This document shows positions 31,902 through 43,871 of a DNA stretch of 64,000 nucleotides, one piece after another; position 1 is the first letter of the stretch, and each line of letters opens with the position of its first letter. The position numbers and the translations under genes are program-made. The notes beneath the pieces were generated by a model. It saw only the letters and a program-made list of their open reading frames with translations. It was not told where the DNA came from and did no database searches. The DNA is from Arthrinium phaeospermum (taxonomy: Eukaryota; Ascomycota; Sordariomycetes; Amphisphaeriales; Apiosporaceae): contig QYRS01000003.1 in assembly GCA_006503535.1 (NCBI GenBank), positions 3,472,001 through 3,536,000 of the forward strand, given 5' to 3'.

Positions 31902-33575
31902 AAACCTGCATACCCGAAGATATGAGATATGAACCTTTCTATGACCGCCTTGATTGGCACAAGCTCTCTTCGCCCCTTCGACATATCACCCTCCAGCCGT
32001 TCTTTACACGGCTTTATGCAGGTTTTCGCACTCACGGAGTTTGGTCGATCTCCTCTTTTTGACTATGGTCGCCAGACCGTCCGGTCGCCGCTCCGGGTCC
32101 TCCTTAGAAGCAACCGCGGCCCCGATTCGAAAGCTTTGCTTCGAGACGGGACCGATACGCCCCTGCTTCTACTCGCTAGGCTCGGGCGAGGATACAAGAC
32201 TGCTGCCCACACTTCGTGACAGCATCGCCCTCGCTCCCCTCAGGACCCATCCGCTATCAACGATAATACATAATTCTTGGCAAACACGCTCATCGTTTTT
32301 CATGATGGGTCGGTCGACTTCTTCAACTTCACCACAGTCCTTCTCAATCACTATATTCATTAGCACACCCTTTTAAAATCGAGCTACGGCGAGCCCGGCG
32401 TTCAGCAATGACGACGACCTTTCAGCAAACATTCTTGCGCATATGTAACGGAGTACGGACGGCTCATCCTCGTGCCAACAAACACACCATTGCATATTAC
32501 CTTATCACTACCATCTCTGTTTACCATATCTTTCTGCTTCTGTTCCAAAATTTTCCAATCATGTACGCGATAGACTCATTTTTGAAGTGTGGGAGTACCT
32601 TGGTGTATAGATGTTCTTGGGACACAGGCCTTCGAATTACGAACGAATGCTTTTTGGCTTATTGGCGACGCACATTCGGACTTGGCCCGGCGATATGGCA
32701 AAGTTTTGGGGGTTCTTTTCTTCACAAGGGCGAACAAAACGAGGGCGGGCGGTCTGGCGGCTTTGGCTTGGTGGGATTTCGGCAACCTCCCTGGATATCG
32801 AAGTGCTCGGAACAGGGTGCTGTGGAAGTCCTCGGAGCGATAGCACAGTACAGTACATAGGCAATGAATGCAAAGAATACGATATGTATCAAAAATACCA
32901 CACACTGCACTGTTACAGAGGATTCATGATGAGACAACGCGAGTGGGCAAGTTGATCTGCAGGATACCTGAGATGAACGCGAACCTGAAACACAGCTACC
33001 CTCATGTGCCCGGCACGCGTCTTTCCTGGTTTGCGAATTCGGTGGGCTTGGCAAGGAATACCCTCTCCTACAAGACAAGCTTACAACGATGTTTAAAATA
33101 GCATGTTGAAGAAGATCTTAGGTAATACCTCAAAAGTAAATGCCAGCTTGACGAACAATTCCTGCTGCCCCGATAACTGTGCAACCCTCGATTTGAAGAT
33201 TGGGTGTGACGGATAGGACCCTAAGCCACTTACGACGTCAGCCACCCCTCCAAAGCCACCCGAGGCAACCACGCTGCTGGCTGCGTTGTCTCTGGGCCAA
33301 GGACAAGGAAGACCCCGCCATATTGAATGACTAAAAAGGCCGTTTTCCAGCATTGCGGGATGAAGTCATTGCTGTTGTCGCGAACGTCGGCCGGTTGCTC
33401 GATCACAGGTATACTCGGTTACTCGTGCAATTCTGCCTAATGTATTTGAACCAAACCTTTTAATCCTTAGATGACTCTCTTGTGAACCCACCATTTACTA
33501 CAACTACACATACCTCTTTATTTGAGCTTACCGTTTGCGAAATCCTTCGATCGGGCCGCATAGAAAACCTACCCG
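31902..33575. other. Intergenic, no gene seen
   Basis: A 150-codon ATG-started frame at 32408-32860 overlaps several others of similar length and lacks coding character. The first part is probably the 3' region of the glycosyltransferase gene, and the last few hundred bases the PalA promoter. Confidence 0.45.
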
Positions 33576-36310
33576 ATGCAAAACAACATCCTCGCCGTCC
33601 CCTTCCGCAAGGGGACCGCACTGTCGCTGTCGACCGCTGTGCGGCAGTACATCTCGACCAAGTATGACCAGCACCCGGACATGTTCCGACAGGACCTCGA
33701 GGTCATCGACGCGCTGCAGCGGGACGCCGTCAACGTCCGGGAGGCGCACCAGAGCGGCGTCAAGAAGCTGCAGGCCTACGCCGCCCAGCTCGTCTGGATG
33801 GGCGGCAAGTTCCCCATCGACATCGGCGCCGACTTCACCTGGTACCCCTCGCTGGGCTACAACACCGAGCGGCCCATCGTGCACAACAACCTCAAGTTCG
33901 AGCTCGCCAACATCCTGTACAACCTCGCCGCCCTGTATTCGCAGCTCGCCATCGCGAGCAACCGGTCCGCCACCGAGGGCCTCAAGACGGCCGCGGCCTA
34001 CTTCAGCATGTCGGCCGGCGTGCTCAAGCACCTGAAGGACGAGGTCATCACCGAGCTGCGCACGACGCCGCCCGAGGACATGGACGAGCACACCCTCGAG
34101 TCGCTGATGCAGCTGCAGCTGGCGCAGAGCCAGGAGTGCTTCTGGCAAAAGGCCGTTATGGACGGCTACAAGGACGCATCCATCGCCAAGCTGGCTGCAA
34201 GAGTTAGTGACTTATACAACACGGCGGGCGAGGCGGCCATGCGGTCCGAGGCCATCAGCAGTAGCTGGATACACCACATGAGCGCGAAGCATCACCACTT
34301 TGCGGCGGCGGCGCAGTACCGGGCGGCTTGCGACTGCCTAGAGAAGAGGAAATACGGAGAAGAGGTCGCGAGGCTACAAGACGCTGTCGCGTGCGTCAAC
34401 GAGGGCCTGAAGGAGACGCGAGGCGGGTACCTGAGCAAAATCGTGGTGGACGATCTCAATGGGCTCAAGAAGCGCGTGGAGGAAGACTTGAAGAGAGCCG
34501 AGAAGGATAACGACATGATTTTTCTTAGTAAGTGTGGCGCGCATATAACAACGACTATGGGACATGCGTGCACCAGATCTAACTTCACTCAGATATCGTA
34601 CCGCCGAAATCTGAACTTAAGCCCCTCGACCGCGCCAATATGGCTATTGCGCGCGTGCCACCAGAAGTGGCGTCGCCCCTGGACCATCTGGGCGATAAGT
34701 GCGAATTTGGACCAGCACTGTTTACTAAGCTGGTCCCATACTCTGTTCATATCGCCGTCTCCATATACGAGGAGCGACGAGACCGGATGGTCAACCAAAA
34801 TATCATTGCCGAGTTGGAAGTGCTCAACGAAAGGATACACGAGATATTGTCTTCGCTCAACCTTCCTGGGTCCATACAGGCTTTTGAGAAACCTCTTGGC
34901 TTGCCCGGCACTCTGGTACAACATGCCGAGGAAATCAGGCAAGCCGATGCAATCAACCGGTTGCAACGGAGCTTTGCCGACATTGATAAGCTGAGAGCTG
35001 CCGATATAGCAGTTTTTGAGGAAGGAAAGGAGCTACTGCAGGCTGAAGAGGAAGAGGACAACCGCCTTATACGCCGGTATGGCACTGACCGCTGGAGCCG
35101 TCCCGAAAGCCGAGTTGAGCCAACTCAGGGGGCAAAACTTTGGACCCAGGTGGCAGAAGCGGAGGGTTGGTTCGGCAACAGTGCCAGCAGTGATGGGGTG
35201 GTGCGCGACAAGTTCCGCGCTATCGAGCCCATCCTCGCAGTACTGGCTGGGTCTGATAGGGGTATTATGGACTTTGTGCCATCGTCCCGGCGCACCGAGA
35301 TTCCCGAATCTCTCAAGCCCGCCATCGGCCGTTTACGCAGCGCTTATAACGACGTGACACGCCTGGAGAGCCGGAGACGACGCAAGGCTGAGGCACTTCG
35401 GGAGAAAGCCAAGAGTGATGATATCAAGTCCGACATTTTGGCCGAAGCCGCGAGGCTAGAGCGTTCGCAGGCTGTCGCAACGGCCATTGTACCTGCGCAT
35501 TTTGAGGACTTCTTCGAGAAGCGCCTGGATCTGCTCTACGAACCCGACCTGGAGCTGGTGCACAAGGAAGGGACCGAGCAGGAGAAGCTGATCAACGACC
35601 TGATCCGCGTCAACCGCGAGTTCGAGAGCCAGAAGAAGATTGTGGGCGACAAGGGCAACCGGGAGCGGGAGCAGGCGCTGCAGAAGCTGGAGAACGCCTA
35701 CTACAAGTACAAGGAGCTCGTGAGCAACGTCGAGGTCGGGCGCAAGTTCTACAACGATCTTAGTCGGATCGTGGGCGGCTTCCGCGACGGGGCCCGGACG
35801 TTTGTGACGGAGCGGCGGCGGGAGGCGCGCATGATTGAGGACGATATCAACATGCCGCCCCTGCACGGGCTTTCGCTCGAGCACCAGCAGCAGGCGGCGC
35901 AGAACTACGCGCCGGTTCCGAGTCAGCAAGCGTCGCCGCAGCAGCAAAGTCAGGCTCAGGCGTTTTTTAATCAGCAGCAGCAACAGCAGCAGGAACAGTT
36001 ACAGTTACAGCAGCAATTACAGCAACAAGCACAGCAAGCACAGCAGGCTCAACAGGCACAGCAGCAGCAGCCATCACGGCAGTCGGTTCACAGTCCGGCT
36101 GAGGCTCGCATCCAGTCCTGGGCACCTCCGGCCGAGACCGTCGCGCCGCAACCCCAGCAGCCGAGAGCGAACCCAATGCAGGCCATGTGGAATCCGGAGA
36201 TGGGTATCAAATTCGGAGGCGGGCCGGCTCCTTCTGGAGCGCCAGCGCAAGGCGCGCCCAAGGGCGGTCAGACTACATGGGATCCCAAAGCCGGGATCCG
36301 CTTTGGTTGA
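33576..36310 (+). CDS. palA: pH-response regulator PalA/Rim20 (BRO1-domain protein)
   Basis: PalA is an ALIX-like scaffold that binds PacC/Rim101 and the ESCRT-III protein Snf7 on endosomal membranes, helping the PalB protease process PacC at alkaline pH. Exon 1 is 33576-34527 and exon 2 is 34593-36310, with a 65-bp intron (donor GTAAGT), giving 889 aa. The BRO1 domain covers about residues 5-380 (PFRKGTALSLS, YAAQLVWMGGKFP, FELANILYNLAALYSQLA, ECFWQKAVMDGYKD, HHMSAKHHHFAAAAQYRA). The ALIX V-type coiled domain follows (EKPLGLPGTLVQHAEEIRQA). A Gln-rich tract lies near residues 760-812. The C terminus holds two related motifs, WNPEMGIKFG (850-859) and WDPKAGIRFG (880-889). Together these features support PalA over BroA/Bro1. 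Confidence 0.95.
35965..36072 (+). repeat. CAG/CAA-rich tract encoding polyglutamine in PalA
   Basis: The tract encodes runs of Gln with scattered Leu and Ala and lies between the V-type domain and the C-terminal motifs. Mixed CAG and CAA codons suggest an old, fairly stable repeat. Confidence 0.85.
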
Positions 36311-37454
36311 TTCCTGGGCCGGAATGGGAAGAAATGTGTGTACGAAGGGAGAGATGGCAGGGTCTCTTTTGACTTGTGAATGAAGAACGATATAGACCAG
36401 CACTGCGACGTCGCAAAGTACGATACAGCGCTTACGATCAGATTCACTTGATAGACAATTTTCTTGTGCTTTGCACACACATCCTTGCATATTCTAGTGT
36501 CGCAGATTCTTCATATGGCTGCTCTACAAACTGGAAATATCGGTTGATTCACGGCTCATACAGTAGATAGCAGAATAACGAAATCACATGAAGGACACGA
36601 TATTGGAGATGGCAAATCGACTGCCAAGCGCCAATCTGGCACCCGCGAGCCTCAACGTGCGGCTTGCAGCGTAGGCTATGCTGGAAATGGCTGCTCCGAC
36701 ATGCTTTTATTGCCTTTTGCGTTAAGGATATGGGACACTAAGAAAAGGCGGCATGCAGTTATACTCCACCTCGGGCAATGAGCCATCCACACACATTGAA
36801 AGTTGTATGTTTTAACCCGGGCCACCCCCAGGATAGTGTGGATATTTATGTGGTATCCATCACACCACACCACAGCCGGCCGGGCGTCGGTGATAAACGA
36901 GTCAAAGAGAAAAAGCTGCTCCGCGCCGTGGGCAGAGTAAGTAACAAGCAACGGATTACCCTTTTCGATCACACCGCATCTAACATGTTGTTAGTTGTTT
37001 GCCTGTTGTTGGTTCGATAAGTTCGATAGCTCAATGGAACCCACCCATCCACACGATTAAACCTGCTTTCATGGGAGGCAAACAAGAAGAACCGCTCACC
37101 GATGTGTGTGATCCCCCAACCGGCATTCTTCGCTTAGATCCGTGGAGGCGGCGGCAGCGCGCGGGCGGGCTCCTTTTAGACTCTGGTGGGCCGCTGAACC
37201 CCTAGAGGCCCCGACGGACTCGACTGGCGCCGGTGCTGCATCCTCTTTATCGGTGGTTGATTAACAAACCATGTCGAGTCCGAAATTTTCTTTCTTTCTT
37301 ATGGCTTATATCAATATAGCTTCATTGAAGATCTGCTCAGGTGTATCTCTACAGAGAGGAGAGCTTTTGTTTTGTCTTGACTTAATACTGTTGGTTCTTA
37401 AATAAAGATTGTTTTACGTTACGACCCTCTCTATCGAAACATTCAGCCGGCGTG
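36311..37454. other. Intergenic, no gene seen
   Basis: This is the 3' region of PalA followed by the promoter of the sugar transporter gene. No frame has coding character. Confidence 0.5.
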
Positions 37455-39935
37455 ATGGCGGTCGTCGTACCGCCGCCCCGGAAGAAGGAGCGCCTGACCG
37501 GCGGCTCGCTCATTGCGGTCATTACTCTTGTGGATGCCGGTAAGTAGCGGCCCTTACTTGGGGAGGTTTGATGCCTTTCCGTTGCCAGGACAGTGATGCT
37601 GACAAGATGGAACGATAGTCTCTTCGTGCTGGTTTGGATACTGCCAGGTAAATAAGACAACCATGGATCGATGATGTGCCGCCGAGAGCGAGGATATGGT
37701 GGTATAGAGGACGTGTCAAACTGACCCTTGGGGATTTCGGTCGAGTAGGGCGTCTTTGCCGGTGTACTGGTCTCCGAGAACTTCCAGAGGTTGTTCCCTC
37801 AAACGAGCAACGCGAGTATATCCGGTATCGTCACGAGTTGTTTCCTGGTACGTTTACTTCCCTCCACCCCCCACTGACGCCGTATTTCCTTCCTACTTAA
37901 CCCAAAGCGAGAACGCAACGCTCACCCTCCACCCCACCCCAGCTCGGCGCCTTCTTCGGCGCCATCGCCGCCTTCATCCTAGGCGACAAGCTCGGCCGCA
38001 AACGCACCATCGCCCTCGGCCACACCCTCAACCTCGTCGGCGCGGTGCTCCAGTTCACGAGCTGGCACCTGCCGCAGCTTATTCTGGGCCGCGTCGTCAA
38101 CGGCCTCGGCATGGGCATGACCTCGACCATCAGCCCCGTCTACCTGGCCGAGTGCGCGCGCTCCCACCTCCGCGGCAGGCTGCTCGTGGTCGGCGCCAGC
38201 TCCAACACCTCGTGTTTTTGCTTGGCCAACTGGATTAGTTATGGTATGTATTTTCAGGACCACGGGGCCGGCGGGGCCTTGCAGTGGCGGTTCCCCCTCG
38301 CGTTCCAGCTGGTGTTCGCCGCGGTCCTGCCGCTGCTGACGTGCGTGCCGGAGTCGCCGCGCTGGCTGCTGCTTGTGGACCGGGACGAGGAGGCGTTGCG
38401 GGTTATTGCGCAGATCACCGGCGGCGGGTCTGCTTCTCCGTCTTCATCGGGGGAGAGCAGCGAGAGTGATGAGAACGAGGTTGGAAGACAACAGCCGAGC
38501 GAGGAGGATCCGCTGGTCGTGGCCGAGTACCGCTCCATCAAGACGGCGATCCGACTGGAGCGCGAGAGCCGCGTTCCCCTGATCGACGTGCTCTGCCACC
38601 GCGACCAGACGCAGAACTTCCGCCGGCTTCTGCTGGCTTGCGGGACGCAGTTTATGCAGCAGTTCTCGGGAATCAACGCATTGGGTCAGTTCACGCTTTC
38701 TTTACCCCTTTTCCTGTTCTGTGGCAACAGCTCTCAGAATGATACCACCAATACCGAACCACGCAATTGACAGCATGATCTAACTTGGACAGGCTTCTAC
38801 TTCCCGACCCTGTTACATGAGAATGTTGGGTTCGACGAGCAGATGAGCCGGCTGCTCACGGCTGTCAGTGGCACTATATACCTTGTCGCCGCCTTCGGCA
38901 GTCTGTTTACCATTGACCGCGTTGGTCGCCGGAAGTACGTTGTCCCCCAAATGCTCATTTGAAATCCAAGTCGAGCTGCCGCATTTTGATGCATTACCAG
39001 AGGGACTGACTGATATCTTCACCTTCTAGGTTGATGTTAAACGGCGCCGTGGGCATGTCCGTCTGCCATCTCGTCGCGGCCATCTGCTTGAAAGCGGGTG
39101 AAGACGACCCCTCCAAAACCAAGACGGTCAGTTGCAATCGCCCCTTTTACTGAAAGCAGAGAGAAAGCCTCCTGGGGAGCAGGTATGAATGGGATGGCTA
39201 ACGTTCGCGACATACGTGTTAGATGGGCAACGTAACAGTGGCCATGTTCGTCTTGTACCACGTATTCTTTTCCCCGACCTGGGGCGGCGTCCCCTGGGTC
39301 TACTCGGCCGAGATCAACTCGCTCGGGTGGCGCTCGCGCGGCGCGGCGGCGGCTACGGGGACGAATTGGCTCATGGCGTTCGTCGTCGTCCAGTTCACCA
39401 AGGCGGGCGTGGACAACTTGCGCTGGGCCTTCTACCTGAGTAGGTCCATCTTTCTTTCTCCTATCCCTCTTTCCCTTTACTTCTGCGTTGCATTTACTAT
39501 CTATTACCACACCCATACCACCTGCGCTTTTGACGTGCCGCTGCTATATATAGCTCGCTAAAGTTGTTTACCTCCATCTTCTCTATTCACTTCACCCTTT
39601 CAAACTGACCCGATTAACCATGCTAACCAACACCAGTCTTCGCCGCCTTCTGCCTCTGCTTCGCGCCCGTCGTCTTCTGCTTCTACCCCGAGACCTCGAA
39701 CCGCACGCTCGAGGACATGGACCAGATCTTCCTCCGGAACCCGTCCGTCCTGGTCTGCGGTAACAACGAGATGACGCAGCGGGCGCGGCCCCAGGCCCTC
39801 ATCGATGCGGAAACCGAGCGGATTGCTTCTGATAGCAGTGGTGGTGGTGCTGCTGCTGATGATGGCGTGGGCGTGAGCTCGGTCACGGCGGTCCCGACAA
39901 CGGTAGTGGTGGCGGAGGGGAAGAAGAGCTCTTGA
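37455..39935 (+). CDS. MFS sugar transporter
   Basis: This is a predicted proton-coupled sugar or polyol importer of the plasma membrane. Eight exons join in frame: 37455-37539, 37619-37647, 37749-37847, 37943-38684, 38793-38934, 39030-39126, 39223-39439 and 39637-39935 (569 aa). Family signatures appear in order: FGYCQGVFAGVLVSENF in helix 1, GDKLGRKRTI in the loop between helices 2 and 3, ANWISYG, PESPRWLL, QQFSGINALGFY in helix 7, DRVGRRK, and YPETSNRTLEDMDQIFL at the end of helix 12. The second exon is only 29 bp. The central loop carries an unusual Ser/Gly/Glu-rich insert (SASPSSSGESSESDENE). The tail of about 60 residues is Ser/Ala/Val-rich. The substrate cannot be fixed from sequence alone. 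Confidence 0.93.
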
Positions 39936-40831
39936 ATTCAAATGGCGCTGATGCTGCTCTGCTCTGGATGTGAGTTGGCGCACGGAAGGGAAACGGCGAG
40001 ATTTATGTCCTCTCTCTTTTGGGGGGGTGGCGGCGCCGGGGGCTTATCAACAGCCTCCAATCTACCGGTACTGGGGAGAGTGCGGGAAGCGTTTATCGCG
40101 CTTACCGGTGAGAGCTATGAAAGTAAGCCCCCACGAGGCGCCAAACGCTCCTCTGGGCTCAAGACTATATATTAATAAGCTATCGGAGGAAAGATAAATG
40201 GATGGATAGGAGCACGTCCCATACTCCCCCAGGAGGTCGGTGCGGCTCCGCTGCATCCTTTCACCATCACTGCGATACACACCGCGTGACACGAGGCTCA
40301 CATTACGGCCGTCCCTTTCTTTGTGTGTAACTTTCTACTTTCCCAGGCCAGTGAGTGCAGCAACATCCGGTTCTGTTTCGTTTGTTTCTGGAAAATCAAA
40401 AAAATCAAGGTTTAGAGACCACAATACGCCTGGTAGCACTCACCTTTTGAATTCGCTGTGGTCAGGATACTCCTCTCAGTACGCTTACCGAGTTTAAACA
40501 GCTTAAACAACCTACACAAAAGACAGGGTACCCTCGAAATCCTCCCCAAAAAGAATCCAAGTATATACGACTCCCATAGAGCGACAAAAGCTTGATAATG
40601 GCTTCCCGAGAATTTGAAAATTCATTTCCCCTTCTAATAATCGTGGTGGTTCACCGGCCTGCGTATAAAAAGCTACCCTCGCTCCCTCTCTTGTCTGCTT
40701 GAATTAACAAGTCCTCTACCCATCCATCCATCACTTCTGGGGCAACGAATACATTGGTAGGAGGCATTCTGTTCTTCACGCACTTTCCATAACATAAAGC
40801 CCGTCGAGGACCTCACGATAGTCTTGCTTTC
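39936..40831. other. Intergenic, promoter region of the oxidoreductase gene
   Basis: No coding frame is seen. A TATAAA-like element (GTATAAAAAG, about 40663-40672) lies about 160 bp before the ATG at 40832 and is followed by a CT-rich tract. Confidence 0.45.
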
Positions 40832-42390
40832 ATGCGAGCAAGGATGGCTACTCAACACCAGCATCATCTCCACGTCGGCTCCGATACTTCACTTCCATCG
40901 CAGCAAGATATTGTGACCGCCACAGTCAACTCTTCCACCAGCGATCTGGAAAAGAGGACTCTGCCAGTTACCGATCCCGTCGTCCAGTCGAATGGGTCCC
41001 CAAACAGGGATGCACTGGGTCTGGTCGAGAGGGTGCGCTTCAGGTATGCCTCGACGTACCGCAAGATATTCGGTGGTATATTCACCATCAATCTTGCCGT
41101 ATTCGTCGCGGTTTTGGTAATCACCAAGGCCAACCCGGCTTCGTGGATCGTCGTCTCGGTCACTTCGGCGAACCTGATGGGCTGCCTACTCTTCCGTCAA
41201 GAGAACTTCGTCAACCTCCTGTACGAGCTCTTCACCTGCGCCCCTCACTCGTGGCCCCTTGGTCTCCGCAAGCGCCTCGCCAAGGTTTACCACTACGGCG
41301 GCTGTCACAGCGGTGCGGGCACGGCGGCTGCGGTATGGTACTTCTTGTACACAGCACTAGCTACGAGGGACTTCGTCAACGATCCGCAAACCGACGTCTT
41401 GGTCAACATGGTGACGAGCTGGATCGTGGTGCTGATGCTCCTGTTGATCCTGGTCGCAGCACACCCAAGCCTACGCCGGCGTTATCATGACTACTTCGAG
41501 ATGTTTCACCGATTTGCAGGCTGGACGGCGCTCGTGACCTTCTGGGTTCAGGTAGCCTTCGCCGCTCAGGTGCGGGCACGACAACAAGCTCGGCCCGTCG
41601 GCATCGTCGTCATCACCTCGCCCAACTTCTGGTTCTTCTGCGTGTCAACCTCATGCAGCCTGCTCTCCTGGTCGCGCCTGCGACGCCACTCCGTCTACCC
41701 CGAGAAGCTCAGTGACCATGCCACGCGTCTCCACTTCCGCTAGTAAGCGCTTCCACCCAGTTCACTCCCAATGAGAGTAAATACTAACCGAGAGTCGATA
41801 GCCGACCCATGAAGCCCTTTTACGGCGTCAAGCTGAGCGATGCGCCGCTAACCGAGTGGCACGCCTTCGCCACCATCCCAGATACCACCGTCACTAATGA
41901 CGGTAATACCAAGACCACGGGGTTTAGCGTTGTGGTCAGCAACGCGGGCGACTGGACCAGCAAACAGATCGAGGACAATACGTTGGGGCGCAAGCTCTGG
42001 GTTCGCGGCTACCCGCTACACGGCGTTCTATACACGAGCCGCCTGTTCCGGCGCATCGTCGTCGTGGCGACAGGTTCCGGTATTGGGCCCTGCCTGTCGC
42101 TCATAGCCGCGGAACAGACCCCCATGCGCATGCTATGGAGCACGCGAGATCCGCTGAGGACATACGGCGAGGAAGTGGTTGCCATGGTGCGCCGAGGAGA
42201 TCCAAACGCAGTCATCTGGAACACGACGGAGCGGGGGTATCCGGACATCGTCGCCGAGACATACCAGCTAGTCAGGGAGTCGGACGCAGAGGCAGTGTTT
42301 GTCATCTCGAACCCCAAGGTCACGGACAAGGTGGTGATGGGTATGTTGGTGAGGGGAGTGGCGGCTTATGGGGCAATCTTCGATTCTTGA
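40832..42390 (+). CDS. Ferric-reductase-like transmembrane oxidoreductase
   Basis: This is a membrane protein with an N-terminal multi-helix region and a C-terminal flavin/nicotinamide-binding-like domain, 499 aa. Exon 1 is 40832-41742 and exon 2 is 41802-42390, with a 59-bp intron (GTAAGC to AG). Candidate haem-ligand histidines are H154 and H159 (YHYGGCHSG) and H226 (MFHRFAGW, in YFEMFHRFAGW). The C-terminal half has the GSGIG nucleotide loop (395-399, ATGSGIGPCLSLI) and a late VFVISNPKVTD strand, as in ferredoxin-reductase-type modules. The usual HPFT flavin motif is replaced by a region reading WHAFATIP. Fungal relatives include stand-alone proteins and, as I recall, C-terminal regions of some adenylating enzymes; no adenylation domain is present here. 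An inner ATG at 40844 is an alternative start. Confidence 0.75.
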
Positions 42391-43871
42391 GGTGGCCTCG
42401 TCGCGGCCTCGCCGACTCCTATAGATACCAGTAATGTGATGTGGGATGAAACAGGGATACATTGGTGGGCTGTCAAGTGGTGTAACTAAGATTTGATCGG
42501 TTTTTCGTAATTACCTTAATACTTTCCTACCTTTATATAATTATAATAAATTAACGAAAAAAGATATAAAATTATTTCGTTAAATATAATACCATTTGGC
42601 TGTAAATGTGAAACTGTAACGCATAAACTGATCCGAAATATAGGCCTTGGATGCACCGAGGCGCTTTTGACTTATTGAGGGGGCTATTCTTGTCAACGTG
42701 GAAATCTACACTGCATTGAAACAACCCATGCTCGGATGCCTGCAGGTGATGCGGTAAAACGTACGTCCCGTACCAGGAGAGAATGGGTAGTGGACAGGTT
42801 GGTTCATGTTTCATGACCTGTTGGTTTTGCCGACAAGTGAACTGTGATGGAGGACAAGGCAAGAATGCGACTCGATTCGCGGAGAGCGATAATCATGCCG
42901 GTAGGTGCGTGCATGATCACAGCACACCATATCCGGAACGCTGGGTAGGAAACATGTCATATGTAACGCTGACCCTGTTCCTCGGGCCCTTGTGTCACAC
43001 CGGTCGGCAAAACACTCTTGCCACTTACCTAAATAGCTGCCCTCGAGTACCGAATGGCCAGTCTCGCGGATACGATGCAGGAATGCGCGCGGATGAGAGC
43101 CACGGCGGCGCCTTGTCGCTTGTCACCTATCCGAGCAGACGCAGGTGGCGGCGGGTGATTGGGTGCCCAGCTAATATGGCCACGCAAGGAGGTGGGCTGG
43201 AGGTGGCACACGAGAAGCGGGCTTGATAGTGCCGACGGCTCTCTGCGTGGGCTGAGGGTGGGAGAAAAAGCAAATGCGATACCAAGGATTGACAGGTATT
43301 GATTCGTGTCGGTAAACGAAACCCCGCACCGATTACCGGATGATTGGATGCCGCTGTAGCGGGAGATAAATTAATCATCCAAATGTCCTGCGCGTACATA
43401 ATCTACAGTCCATTAAATCTAAACGGCTTTGGGGGTTTGCGCAGTTTGTGGATGGGGAAAGAGCGGCCAGCAGGATCGGGATTGGATGGTCAGGGGTGCA
43501 GCAAAAAAGAAAAGACGGAGCAAACCAGACTGCCGGGTCAAGTCACTCACACCCCATGTTCCTACATTGATCGATCTCACGCACGGAAGGAGCTCTGAAA
43601 GGTCTGGCCATTTTCCCTGTTTGCGCTTGCTTACTTTATGTCCCACCTCGACGTCCGGTTCTCTCTAATCTCACTGTTTTTCATCATTCTTCAAATTGAT
43701 GTTTCGGACTGGTATAGTACCAAGCCAGAAGTAGAGAGACCTGTGAGCTCTTGCACTCAACATAGGTCAGCCCCTCCTAGCGGATTGCCAATTACCCCTG
43801 TTCTCACTCCCGCTCTGCTCCTGCACAATCTATCTTACGTCAGCAGTTCTCAGCCTCCTTCAGTGCCTCTC
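42391..43871. other. Intergenic with a short AT-rich block
   Basis: Bases 42500-42600 are strongly AT-rich. A 147-codon ATG-started frame at 42783-43226 has no recognisable domain and conflicts with minus-strand frames. The methyltransferase frame is open upstream to an ATG at 43638, so its leader or an N-terminal extension may lie here. Confidence 0.45.

Noticed and set aside
33528..34148. 206-codon minus-strand frame
   Set aside because: It is the antisense shadow of the PalA BRO1 domain, with biased Leu/Val/Arg composition and no domain.
37010..37045. tRNA-like TAGCTCAATGG segment
   Set aside because: No matching acceptor stem or T-loop follows at the right spacing.
42783..43226. 147-codon ATG-started frame
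   Set aside because: It has no recognisable segment, scattered rare codons and overlapping minus-strand frames of similar quality.
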